Positions 18,508-26,194 of a DNA stretch of 33,645 bases are shown piece by piece (the stretch's first letter is position 1; every line of letters begins with the position of its first letter). The stretch spans positions 1 through 33,645 of the forward strand of contig JAETPK010000016.1 in NCBI GenBank assembly GCA_021771265.1, written 5' to 3'. The stretch is from Oscillospiraceae bacterium. GTDB taxonomy: Bacteria > Bacillota > Clostridia > Oscillospirales > Oscillospiraceae. The notes beneath the pieces are model-generated. The model did no database searches. It was given only the letters and a program-made list of their open reading frames with translations, and had not been told where the DNA came from. Position numbers and translations under genes: made by a program.

Positions 18508-19560
18508 TCAATAGAACACTTTGGCTTCCGTGTCAAAGTACTGGTCCAGCACATAGGGCACATACACGCCCTTGTCTGTGACCACGCCGGAGATCAGGTG
18601 GGGCGGCACCACATCGAAGGAGGGGTAGATGGCCTTCACCTGGGGCACGGTGTTGGGGATGCCCCGGTAGGAGAGGACCTGGCCGGGGTCCCGCATCTCG
18701 ATGACGATGTCGTCCTTGCTCTTCTTATCGCGGTCGGGGATGCCGGTGACATAGTAGGGCACGCCAAAGTACTTGGCCAGGATAGCAATCTGGAAGGTGC
18801 CGATCTTGTTGGCGATGTGGCCGTCCCGGGCGATGGAGTCCGCCGCGGAGGTGAACACGTCGATGTGCTCCCGCTCCATGGAGTAGGCCACCATGTTGTC
18901 GGTGATGACCGTGGTGTCAAAGCCCATCTGGGCAAAGCAGCTGGAGGTCAGCCGGGCGCCCTGGAGATAGGGCCGGGTCTCCGCGCAGAATACCCGGAAG
19001 TCCTTGTTCTGCTTGCGGGCGGCACGCATAACGGTGCCGATGATGGTCTCGCCGAAGCACTGGGTCAAAATGGTGCCGTTGTTGGGGATAAGCTCTGCCA
19101 GCCGGTCGCCCACGATCTGCATGGTGCTGTACCGGCGGTTCAGGGACTCCACCGTATTTTCCACGATGGCGCTGATGGGGTCTCTCCCCTCCGCCAGGGC
19201 CTGGGCCGCCACATCCACGCAGCGGTTGGTGATCTGGCCGTAGCGATTGGCAGTGGTGGGCCGGGCGTGGGACAGGTCATAGGAGGCCTGCTTCAAAAAG
19301 GCCACCTGCTCCGCCTCCACCTTGTCCCGCACCTGCCAGGCGGCCAAGGCCATGCCCATGCCCACAGCGGTGTAAGGACCGGCGCTCTGGGTCACCATGT
19401 CGGTGATGGCCTGGGCCACCTCCCGGTAATCCGTGCACTCCACAAAGCGCACCTCCGTGGGATAGACCCGGCGGTCCAGGATGCGGACCTTGCCTCCGTC
19501 ATACCACGCCACGTTTTCATACTGCAGCAGGAAGGGCATGTCATTGTCCATGCGTACCAT
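18508..19560 (-). CDS. MtnA-like aldose-1-phosphate isomerase (eIF-2B alpha/beta/delta family)
   Basis: A 350-residue protein with the MtnA fold: ETRPYLQGARLTS is the family signature. The catalytic-type Cys168 (ILTQCFG) and Asp221 (ITDNM) are kept, and the ending YPSFDVVPPHLISGVVTDKG matches MtnA C-termini. MtnA isomerises 5-methylthioribose 1-phosphate to the ribulose form; close relatives do the same on 5-deoxyribose 1-phosphate. The Cys is followed by FGE where methylthioribose enzymes typically have N-[TA]-G, so the substrate may differ. ATG at 19560 has GGAGAT on minus. It is first in a two-gene operon with the class II aldolase; no kinase or phosphorylase gene is in the window. Confidence 0.85.
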   Translation of the reverse strand: MVRMDNDMPFLLQYENVAWYDGGKVRILDRRVYPTEVRFVECTDYREVAQAITDMVTQSAGPYTAVGMGMALAAWQVRDKVEAEQVAFLKQASYDLSHARPTTANRYGQITNRCVDVAAQALAEGRDPISAIVENTVESLNRRYSTMQIVGDRLAELIPNNGTILTQCFGETIIGTVMRAARKQNKDFRVFCAETRPYLQGARLTSSCFAQMGFDTTVITDNMVAYSMEREHIDVFTSAADSIARDGHIANKIGTFQIAILAKYFGVPYYVTGIPDRDKKSKDDIVIEMRDPGQVLSYRGIPNTVPQVKAIYPSFDVVPPHLISGVVTDKGVYVPYVLDQYFDTEAKVFY

Positions 19561-19728
19561 ATCCGTATCTCCTTTACTATAAATGTGGCGCGGAAACTCT
19601 CCTCCCGCGTCCTATACCGCCAAGCACGCCGCTGTTTTGCGGCAGCCAGCCGGCGGTCTCTGTGTTGTCCATTTTATTTTCCAATTTATGTGGACATACA
19701 AATATTACAACAACTTTGGACATTTTTC

Positions 19729-19743
19729 AACAGAATATCTGTT
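19729..19743. promoter_or_regulatory. 15-base palindrome, operator candidate for the isomerase-aldolase operon
   Basis: AACAGA-ATA-TCTGTT is a perfect inverted repeat in the AT-rich upstream region of the isomerase gene. Function inferred only from symmetry and position. Confidence 0.3.
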
Positions 19744-19920
19744 CTTTTTCATATTTTTTTCAGTTTCACCGCTGATTGTTTATTTGTTTTTTGATTTTGT
19801 GTTCTCTTTTGTTGTTTTTTGTTGATATGTTGGCTGATTTGTCGTTTTTGTGATTTTGAACACCTGTTTCAGCCGAAGTTAATCGTTTTCGACAAGTTTT
19901 CTCTTTCTTAAAGAAGCTCC

Positions 19921-19970
19921 TTGACATTCCGCGCCCCGAATTGTATAGTCGAAAGTAATCGGTTAACCGA
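19921..19970 (+). promoter_or_regulatory. Promoter and putative operator of pfkA
   Basis: TTGACA (19921-19926), 17 bases, TATAGT (19944-19949). A perfect palindrome TCGGTTAACCGA (19959-19970) covers the first transcribed bases, a typical repressor position. The leader of about 100 bases has a weak hairpin (19988-20014) followed by six T (20018-20023), which could be an attenuator. Confidence 0.6.
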
Positions 19971-20058
19971 ACAGCTCCCCATACCACCCTTGCGGCTTGG
20001 CAGCTTTGCGCAGGCGGTTTTTTCAACGGGGGGACCAGTAGAAGGATGGAGGTACATC

Positions 20059-21066
20059 ATGGAAAATCAGATCAAGCGCATCGGTGTTCTGACCAGCGGC
20101 GGCGACGCGCCCGGCATGAACGCCGCCGTTCGCGCGGTGGTGCGGTCCGCGGTGGGCCGCGGCATCGACTGCATCGGCATCCGCAGAGGCTGGAACGGCC
20201 TTATCAACAGCGATTTCATCCACATGAACGCTTCCAGCGTCAGCCACATCATCAATAAAGGCGGCACCATGCTGTATACCGCCCGCAGCGAGGAATTTAT
20301 GGATCCCTCCGGCCGGGCCAAGGCGCTGGCCACCTGCAAGCTGCTGGGTCTGGACGGTATCGTGGCCATCGGCGGCGACGGCACCTTCCGGGGCGCCCTG
20401 GCTCTCAGCCGCCAGGCGGCAGAGTCCGGCCACTCTCTGCAGGTGGTGGGTGTGCCCGCCACCATCGACAACGACATCGGCTGCTCCCATTACACCATCG
20501 GCTTTGACACCGCCTGCAACACCGCCGTGGAGTGCATCGATAAACTGCGGGACACCATGCAGTCCCATGAGCGCTGCTCTGTGGTGGAGGTCATGGGCCG
20601 TCACGCCGGCTATCTGGCTTTGTATGTGGGCATCGCCGTAGGCGCCACCGCCGTCCTCATTCCGGAGCGGGAGCTGGACTTTGACCGGGACATCGTGGAA
20701 AAGATCCGCCGTGCCCGCCTGGCCGGCACCACCCATTACATGATCGTGGTGGCCGAGGGCGTCGCCAGCGCCATGGATATTGCAAAGCGCATCCACGACG
20801 AAGTGGGCATTGATCCCCGTGTCACGGTGCTGGGCCACATCCAGCGGGGCGGCTCTCCCTCCGCCCGGGACCGGGAGACCGCCAGCCGCATGGGCTATGA
20901 GGCTGTGAAGGTCCTGGCCGAAAGCCGGGGCAACCGCATCGTTGCCACGCAGGACGGCCGCATCGTGGACCTGGACATGGAAGAGGCCCTTCAGATGACC
21001 AAGGCGTTCAACATGGATCGCTATCAGGTGCTGGAAGCTATGACCAACTGCAAGGACATTCTGTAA
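20059..21066 (+). CDS. pfkA: ATP-dependent 6-phosphofructokinase
   Basis: A 335-residue PFK that phosphorylates fructose 6-phosphate with ATP. The start ENQIKRIGVLTSGGDAPGMN is the ATP/Mg loop. GGDGT (about 105-109) has Gly, the residue of ATP-using rather than PPi-using enzymes. The catalytic Asp137 is in TIDND, MGRHAGYLAL and GHIQRGGSPSARDR follow. A small oddity is PATIDND where bacterial PfkA has PGTIDND. The frame is open from 19921, but ATG at 20059 has GGATGGAGG ahead of it and is downstream of the promoter. It is monocistronic. A weak hairpin with a T-rich tail (21081-21124) may end it. Confidence 0.95.
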   Translation: MENQIKRIGVLTSGGDAPGMNAAVRAVVRSAVGRGIDCIGIRRGWNGLINSDFIHMNASSVSHIINKGGTMLYTARSEEFMDPSGRAKALATCKLLGLDGIVAIGGDGTFRGALALSRQAAESGHSLQVVGVPATIDNDIGCSHYTIGFDTACNTAVECIDKLRDTMQSHERCSVVEVMGRHAGYLALYVGIAVGATAVLIPERELDFDRDIVEKIRRARLAGTTHYMIVVAEGVASAMDIAKRIHDEVGIDPRVTVLGHIQRGGSPSARDRETASRMGYEAVKVLAESRGNRIVATQDGRIVDLDMEEALQMTKAFNMDRYQVLEAMTNCKDIL

Positions 21067-21248
21067 GCAGACCCTCGAAAGCCGCAGGGCAGCACATCCC
21101 ACAAAGTGCGGCGCCGTATTTTATCAAAACGCCGGGGACACATGTGCCCCCTGTCAAGCGGCTGTCTTTCCCTCCAGCAGACCTTCATGAAAGAGATCGT
21201 TCATGATAAATCCGGCTTTTTTCATAGATTCACACAGTTTATATAAGA

Positions 21249-21287
21249 AAAGGACACCCCGGCCCCACAGCGGCCGGGGTGTCCTTT
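21249..21287. terminator. Bidirectional terminator after nrdG
   Basis: A perfect 16-base stem (21249-21264 with 21272-21287, loop CCACAGC), rich in GC inside with A/T ends. It begins 15 bases past the nrdG stop codon and is followed by TTTTCTTAT on minus. Confidence 0.75.
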
Positions 21288-21301
21288 ATCCATATTCGAT
21301 C

Positions 21302-21832
21302 TTACCGCTTTCCCTCCGGCAGCAAGCGCACCTCCCCCGTCTCACGGGTGGCGTTCAAATCGATGAGCCGCTGGTTGCTGCTGCCCCGGAACCGCAGGGA
21401 AATGTCCTTCAGCGCCTCCACAAAGCGGCCGTCCACCAGTACATCCAGCAGGGACAGCAGCTCGTCCGTCACCTCACACCGGGGATGGCTGCCATCGGTC
21501 AGCAGGTCCTCGTAAGTAAAGCCGGTGTAAGCCCAGATGTTCTTTTTCGGCAGCGCCCGCCGCACCCGTTTTACAAACGGCAGCAGCGCCCGCTGATTGG
21601 CAGGCTCAAAGGGCTCGCCTCCCAGCAGCGTCAGCCCGTTGATATAGGACGGGGAGAGCATGGTGAGAAGCGTGTCCTCCGTCTCCTCCGTAAAAGGCTG
21701 GCCGTAGGTGAATTCCCAGGTCTGGGGCTGGAAGCAGTTTTTGCAGTGGTTGGTGCAGCCGGAGACGAACAGCGTCACCCGCACGCCCTCGCCATTGGCG
21801 ATATCGCAGTTTTTGATCTCTCCATAGTACAT
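21302..21832 (-). CDS. nrdG: Anaerobic ribonucleotide reductase activating protein (radical SAM)
   Basis: A 176-residue radical SAM activase that puts the glycyl radical on NrdD. CTNHCKNC (Cys26, 30, 33) is the CX3CX2C [4Fe-4S] motif, and LTLLGGEPFEPANQ is the GGE SAM-binding motif of the family. The tail LDVLVDGRFVEALKD and FRGSSNQRLIDL are typical of NrdG. ATG at 21832 (MYYGEIKNCD) has CGGAG 8 bases ahead; a longer frame would need a TTG at 21859. It is separated from nrdD by an opposite-strand gene, whereas the two are often adjacent. Confidence 0.94.
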   Translation of the reverse strand: MYYGEIKNCDIANGEGVRVTLFVSGCTNHCKNCFQPQTWEFTYGQPFTEETEDTLLTMLSPSYINGLTLLGGEPFEPANQRALLPFVKRVRRALPKKNIWAYTGFTYEDLLTDGSHPRCEVTDELLSLLDVLVDGRFVEALKDISLRFRGSSNQRLIDLNATRETGEVRLLPEGKR

Positions 21833-21936
21833 GAAAACATCTCCGATCAGTCTCCGCAAAGCAGGAAATCAACCAGCAGTTTGGTGATTTTTTGCGGGAC
21901 AGGTGGTATCATGAAAAGCAAAAGGGGGATAACGGC

Positions 21937-22824
21937 TTGGATATTTTGAAAACCGGGGCTTTTATCAAGAAGTTGCGCAAGGAAAAGAATATGACACAAA
22001 AGGAGCTTGCCCAAAAGCTCCATATCACAGACCGGGCAGTCTCCAAATGGGAGCGGGGCCTGAACGCGCCGGACATTGCCTTGTTGGAACCGCTGGCGGA
22101 GGCGCTGGATGTTTCCGTTTCCGAGCTGATCCAGGGAGAACGGGCAGAAGCCCTGCCGGAGGACAGCACGAAAAGCCTGCTGGAATACTCCAAAGAGGAA
22201 ATCGCCCGCAAGGTCGGTGGACTGCGAAAAAAGTACGCCGGGCTGCTGTGTGCCTGTCTGGCCCTGGCGCTGCTAGCCGGCGGAACCCTCCTGTGGCGGA
22301 GCGGGGTGCTGTTTCTGCTGGACACAAAGCCCTCGCCGGATGGAGAAATCGTCATCCGGGTGTACGACAAGAAGTGGGACTTCTGGCCTCTGCATTTTAC
22401 CTTGGAGGATACTGTCCAGACCATTGAGGAGTTCAGCGGGGCATCGGGGCGCGGCACCGGCTACATCAGCTATGGAGACAGCAGCTATGAGGGCCTGTGG
22501 TGGGCACCGGACAGCAGAAAGTACGTGGTTTCGGTTCGGGGTACGGAGGGGACCTGGCTGGTCCTCCGGGACCTGGAGCGGAATACAGGGCGGAACCTGA
22601 ACGCTGTCGTGAACCTCTACGACTGGCTGCGCCAGCAGGGCCTGGCCCCCAAAAGGCTGGAACCGCCCCAGATGGAATACCAATTCCTGCAATGGGGAAA
22701 AGACAGCGCCTCCATGCTGCTCTATTATGCCTTTGAGGACGGGAACGGCCTCCACGAAGGCTATTTCTGGTATAACTGCGAAAGCAATGAAGTCAGCGGC
22801 ATTTTGGAACTGGACGTGAAATAA
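21937..22824 (+). CDS. XRE-type regulator with membrane anchor and C-terminal extracytoplasmic domain
   Basis: A protein of 295 residues. Residues about 5-62 are a Cro/C1 helix-turn-helix (FIKKLRKEKNMTQKELAQKL, then ITDRAVSKWERGLNAPDIALL). One hydrophobic segment (YAGLLCACLALALLAGGTLL, about 110-130) follows, then about 160 residues of an unnamed domain, with SYEGLWWAPDSRKYVVSVRG and EYQFLQWGKDSASMLLYYAF. The layout is a one-component membrane sensor. The start is TTG at 21937, with AAGGGGGAT ahead and the family-type opening LDILKTGAFIKKL; the in-frame ATG at 21892 has no site. It sits between nrdG and nrdD on the other strand, possibly sensing through the outer domain. The target is unknown. 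Confidence 0.88.
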   Translation: MDILKTGAFIKKLRKEKNMTQKELAQKLHITDRAVSKWERGLNAPDIALLEPLAEALDVSVSELIQGERAEALPEDSTKSLLEYSKEEIARKVGGLRKKYAGLLCACLALALLAGGTLLWRSGVLFLLDTKPSPDGEIVIRVYDKKWDFWPLHFTLEDTVQTIEEFSGASGRGTGYISYGDSSYEGLWWAPDSRKYVVSVRGTEGTWLVLRDLERNTGRNLNAVVNLYDWLRQQGLAPKRLEPPQMEYQFLQWGKDSASMLLYYAFEDGNGLHEGYFWYNCESNEVSGILELDVK

Positions 22825-22853
22825 AAGGGGACGGGCTTTGCCCGCCCCCTTTT
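22823..22853. terminator. Bidirectional terminator between the XRE sensor and nrdD
   Basis: AAAAGGGG-A-CGGG stem (22823-22835) pairs with CCCG-C-CCCCTTTT (22841-22853), one mismatch, ending in T/A runs on both strands. It serves the converging XRE gene (plus) and nrdD (minus, stop at 22862). Confidence 0.75.
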
Positions 22854-22861
22854 CAAACGGC

Positions 22862-25060
22862 TTACAGGTGCAGGACCCGGTCCCGGATCTCCTGGGTACG
22901 GCCCTGGTTCCAGAATTGGGTGCCGATATAGCCGCAGGTGCGGCGGGCCACGTTCATCTTGTCCTGGTCCGTGTTGCCGCACTTGGGGCACCGCCAGACC
23001 AGCTTGCCGTTCTCCTCCACGATCTGGATCTCGCCATCCCAGCCGCAGACCTGGCAATAGTCGCTTTTGGTGTTCAGTTCGGCGTAAATGATATTGTCGT
23101 AGATGAACTTCATCACCTGCAGGACCGCTTCCAGGTTGTTCTGCATGTCCGGCACCTCCACGTAGCTGATAGCGCCGCCGGGGGACAGGTGCTGGAACTG
23201 GGCCTCGAATTTCAGCTTGTCGAAGGCGTTGATGTTCTCAGACACATGGACGTGATAGCTGTTGGTGATATAGCCCTTGTCCGTGATGCCCTCGATGACG
23301 CCGAAGCGGCGCTGGAGGCACTTGGCGAACTTGTAGGTGGTGGACTCCAGAGGTGTGCCGTAAAGGGAGTAGTCAATGTTTTCCGCCTTCTTCCACTGGG
23401 CGCACTTGTCGTTCATCTTCTGCATGACGCTCAGGGCGAAGGGGGTGGCGGTAGGGTCGGTGTGGCTCTTACCGGTCATGTATTTCACGCACTCGTACAA
23501 GCCCGCATAGCCCAGGGAGATGGTAGAGTAGCCGTTGTACAACAGCTTATCAATGGTCTCACCCTTTTTCAGGCGGGCCAGAGCGCCGTACTGCCACAGG
23601 ATGGGGGCCACGTCGGAGACGGTGCCCAGCAGCCGTTCGTGACGGCAGCGCAGGGCCCGGTGGCACAGCTCCAGGCGCTCCTCAAAAATACGCCAGAACT
23701 TTTCCAGGTTGCCGCCGGAGCTGAGGGCCACATCCGGTAGGTTGATGGTGACCACGCCCTGGTTGAAGCGGCCGTAGTATTTGTGCTTTCCCGGCTCGTA
23801 GTTGCCGGCGTTGGCGATGTTGCCGATGCCGGCGTCGGTGAAGCGGTCCGGCGTCAGGAAGGAGCGGCAGCCCATGCAGGTGTACACGTCGCCCTTCAGC
23901 TCCAGCATCTTCTTTTCGGAGATGTAGTCGGGCACCATCCGGCGGGCGGTGCACTTGGCCGCCAGCCGGGTCAGATAGTAATAGGGGGAGCCGTCGTGGA
24001 TGTTGTCCTCCTCCAGCACGTAGATAAGCTTGGGGAAGGCAGGGGTGATCCACACGCCGTCCTCGTTCTTTACGCCCTCGTACCGCTGCTCCAGCGTCTC
24101 CTCAATGATGAGGGCCAGGTCCTTCCGCTCCTGGTCGTTCTTGGCCTCGCCCAGGTACATGTACACCGTGACGAAGGGGGCCTGTCCATTGGTGGTCAGC
24201 AGAGTCAGCACCTGGTACTGGATGGTCTGCACGCCCCGGCGGACCTCGTCCCGAAGGCGGGCCTCCACCAGTTCAGAGATCTTCTCCTCGCCGGGGTCCG
24301 TGCCGATGGCGGCCATCTCCTGCTCCACCACCTTCCGCAGCTTTTTCCGGCTCACATCCACAAAGGGCGCCAGATGTGCCAGGGAGATGGACTGTCCGCC
24401 GTACTGGTTGGAGGCCACCTGGGCGATGATCTGGGTGGCGATGTTGCAGGCGGTGGAGAAGCTGTGGGGCCGCTCGATGAGGGTGCCGGTGATGACAGTG
24501 CCGTTTTGCAGCATGTCCTCTAAATTCACCAGGTCGCAGTTATGCATATGCTGGGCATAGTAATCCGTGTCATGGAAGTGGATGATGCCCTCCCGGTGGG
24601 CCTCCACGATGTCGGCAGGCAGCAGGAGCCGCTCGCTGATGTCCCGGGACACCTCGCCGGCCATATAGTCCCGCTGGGTGGAGTTCACCACAGGATTCTT
24701 ATTGGAGTTCTCCTGCTTGGCCTCCTCATTGCAGCACTCGATGAGGCTCAAGATCTTTTCGTCGGTGGTGTTGCTTTTGCGGACCAGGGAGCGGGTGTAG
24801 CGGTAGGTGACATAGTTCTTCGCCACCTCGAAGGCACCGTGGGCCATGATCTGGTATTCCACCAGGTCCTGGATCTCCTCCACGGAGGGGGAGCGGTTCA
24901 TTTTTTGGCAGGCCAGGTCCACAGACTCCGCGATCCGCTGGATCTGAACGGGCGTCATTCGGGCGCTCTCCTCAATGCTCTCATTGGCCTTTGTAATGGC
25001 GGCGATGATCTTGGTGATGTCAAAATCGACCTCCGTGCCGTTTCTCTTGATAACGATCAT
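22862..25060 (-). CDS. nrdD: Anaerobic ribonucleoside-triphosphate reductase, class III
   Basis: A 732-residue glycyl-radical enzyme that makes deoxynucleotides without oxygen. An ATP-cone lies at the N-terminus (IVIKRNGTEVDFDITKIIAA, 1 to about 90), giving allosteric control. The core contains HNCDLVNLEDML, the finger-loop CMGCRSFL, GNIANAGNYE and ISYVEVPDMQNN. The C-terminus has the zinc cysteines CQVC and CPKC, and RRTCGYIG carries the radical glycine. Length and order match NrdD. ATG at 25060 has GGAGGGG 6 bases ahead. Two candidate NrdR boxes lie upstream. NrdG lies beyond a gene on the other strand. Confidence 0.97.
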   Translation of the reverse strand: MIVIKRNGTEVDFDITKIIAAITKANESIEESARMTPVQIQRIAESVDLACQKMNRSPSVEEIQDLVEYQIMAHGAFEVAKNYVTYRYTRSLVRKSNTTDEKILSLIECCNEEAKQENSNKNPVVNSTQRDYMAGEVSRDISERLLLPADIVEAHREGIIHFHDTDYYAQHMHNCDLVNLEDMLQNGTVITGTLIERPHSFSTACNIATQIIAQVASNQYGGQSISLAHLAPFVDVSRKKLRKVVEQEMAAIGTDPGEEKISELVEARLRDEVRRGVQTIQYQVLTLLTTNGQAPFVTVYMYLGEAKNDQERKDLALIIEETLEQRYEGVKNEDGVWITPAFPKLIYVLEEDNIHDGSPYYYLTRLAAKCTARRMVPDYISEKKMLELKGDVYTCMGCRSFLTPDRFTDAGIGNIANAGNYEPGKHKYYGRFNQGVVTINLPDVALSSGGNLEKFWRIFEERLELCHRALRCRHERLLGTVSDVAPILWQYGALARLKKGETIDKLLYNGYSTISLGYAGLYECVKYMTGKSHTDPTATPFALSVMQKMNDKCAQWKKAENIDYSLYGTPLESTTYKFAKCLQRRFGVIEGITDKGYITNSYHVHVSENINAFDKLKFEAQFQHLSPGGAISYVEVPDMQNNLEAVLQVMKFIYDNIIYAELNTKSDYCQVCGWDGEIQIVEENGKLVWRCPKCGNTDQDKMNVARRTCGYIGTQFWNQGRTQEIRDRVLHL

Positions 25061-25088
25061 GTCATTCCCCTCCGTAAATACCCATTCA

Positions 25089-25137
25089 CCACAATATCTT
25101 TTGCATTATATGTATCTTAGCACACAAGATATAGATT
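25089..25137 (-). promoter_or_regulatory. Two candidate NrdR boxes and a -10 upstream of nrdD
   Basis: Compared with the NrdR consensus (ACACWATATATWGTGT), CCACAATATCTTTTGC at 25089-25104 matches 12 of 16 and ACACAAGATATAGATT at 25122-25137 matches 13 of 16 by eye. They start 33 bases apart, about three helical turns, the usual spacing. A TATAAT on minus (25110-25105) lies between them. Confidence 0.5.
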
Positions 25138-25540
25138 ATCTAGTTGCATTTGCCACTCTACACAGAAACTTCCGGAAAACCGTGCGATGTCTATCATCGC
25201 AAAGGATCCGCCATTTGTAAATAGGAAAATTTCATAGAAATTTCTTGTTTTTTTCTCCGACTTTTCTGATTGACAAAAAACGCCGCCTGAAGGCCCTGCA
25301 TGCCGCCCCCTTTCGCCCCCTCCCCGCGCATTCGACGCGCATATGCGCCATCGAAAACCAAGCCGGCGAAAAATGCTCATGTGCCATAAAGTAACACACA
25401 TGGATTTGATAGACAGCAGCCCATACTATTCCGAAAATGTTAAAGCTTCTTGACATTTACCCGTCTTATGGTGTCATAAAAATGTAAAGAGATTTTAATA
25501 TTCTAAGAGCCGCTTTCATACTAATTGGGGAGGTAACACT
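25138..25540. other. AT-rich intergenic stretch upstream of the small membrane protein
   Basis: Noncoding as far as I can see; the short frames here lack ribosome binding sites. It contains a TTGACA at 25450-25455 and, 19 bases on, CATAAA (25475-25480), a loose promoter for the gene at 25541. Base composition drops compared with the chromosome on both sides. Confidence 0.5.
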
Positions 25541-25873
25541 ATGAAAAGAATGGACGAGATGGATAGAAACATTCAGCTTCGTTCGGAGGAGTGGGGTTAT
25601 AGAGCTGCTTTGTTGACTTTGAGTGCATGGACGCTATTTAACTGTTATCAAACGCTTGTGAATGATGTGAAGCATAACCCTTTGCCTTCTCTAATTTTGT
25701 GCTTTGCGGTATGTCTTCAATCATTTTCTCAAATGGCTATGAAGCAGAAAATGGTTGCTGGAGATGAAGAGTATCGGGAGCCCAATAAACTCTTACGGAC
25801 AATAATATCCTCTATTGTCGCAGTTGTGCTTATTCTGTCGGTTGCAACTTACCTCACGGTAAGAATGTCTTGA
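25541..25873 (+). CDS. Small uncharacterised membrane protein
   Basis: A protein of 110 residues that I do not recognise by name. A charged N-terminus (MKRMDEMDRNIQLRSEEWGY) is followed by three hydrophobic segments: AALLTLSAWTLFNCY, LPSLILCFAVCLQSF and IISSIVAVVLILSVATYL. The loop before the third is charged (KMVAGDEEYREPNKLL). The ribosome binding site is strong (GGGGAGGT, 6 bases ahead) and a terminator hairpin follows, so the gene looks real. Codons are AT-richer than the neighbours, suggesting a different origin. I saw no partner regulator next to it. Confidence 0.75.
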   Translation: MKRMDEMDRNIQLRSEEWGYRAALLTLSAWTLFNCYQTLVNDVKHNPLPSLILCFAVCLQSFSQMAMKQKMVAGDEEYREPNKLLRTIISSIVAVVLILSVATYLTVRMS

Positions 25874-25874
25874 A

Positions 25875-25900
25875 CTTGCAATAAAAATTGCAAGATTATT
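25875..25900 (+). terminator. Terminator of the small membrane protein gene
   Basis: CTTGCAAT (25875-25882), AAAA loop, ATTGCAAG (25887-25894), then ATTATT. It starts one base past the stop codon. Confidence 0.65.
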
Positions 25901-26023
25901 AAAGCTTTATGTAGATGAAATTTTCTTTTTAGATGACTGATAAATAGCAAAGCCAGCCGAGCCATCGGGCGGTCAAGAGGAACGAACTGCGCCCGCCGTT
26001 GACAGCCCCGCCTGTTTTCGCAG

Positions 26024-26143
26024 TTAAGCAATCAAGGAGCGACAACCCAAAGTGCTTCCGTACCGGAAAAGACTGGCCGGCTTGATGCCTACCAGCGTGG
26101 GGGCACACTGCTCCACCATCAGCAATTCAAAACTACGGTCCAT
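26024..26143 (-). pseudogene. Truncated DUF3793 gene remnant
   Basis: On minus an ATG at 26143, with AGGAGGAG just ahead, opens a 39-residue frame ending at 26024. Its first part LLMVEQCAPTLVGIKPAS followed by LFRY is the N-terminal signature of DUF3793 proteins, which have about 150-200 residues. After about residue 28 the match stops (GSTLGCRSLIA, then stop), and I found no convincing continuation in other frames downstream. The family function is unknown to me; relatives are seen near flavodoxin and iron genes. A copy of the GTTAG-N6-CTGAC repeat lies 36 bases upstream. Probable decayed gene; the short peptide could still be made. Confidence 0.6.
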
Positions 26144-26178
26144 AAGCTCCTCCTGTACTTTAGTTTCTGTAAGCTTTG

Positions 26179-26194
26179 GTTAGTTTTAACTGAC
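26179..26194. promoter_or_regulatory. Operator-like repeat, copy 1
   Basis: GTTAGTTTTAACTGAC: arms GTTAG and CTGAC (one mismatch) with a 6-base spacer. It is 36 bases upstream of the DUF3793 remnant start. Confidence 0.45.

Larger units (their letters stand above)
19561..20058. other. 498-base divergent intergenic region
   Basis: AT-rich, with a long T-rich, TTGT-repeating stretch at about 19745-19860. It holds the pfkA promoter and palindrome (listed) and a perfect palindrome AACAGA-ATA-TCTGTT at 19729-19743, about 170 bases ahead of the isomerase start. No convincing reading frame was seen, and no near-consensus promoter for the isomerase operon. Confidence 0.6.

Noticed and set aside
25117-25456. 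Short minus-strand frames in the gap beyond nrdD
   Set aside because: Basic/Arg-rich composition with no start signal or protein match.
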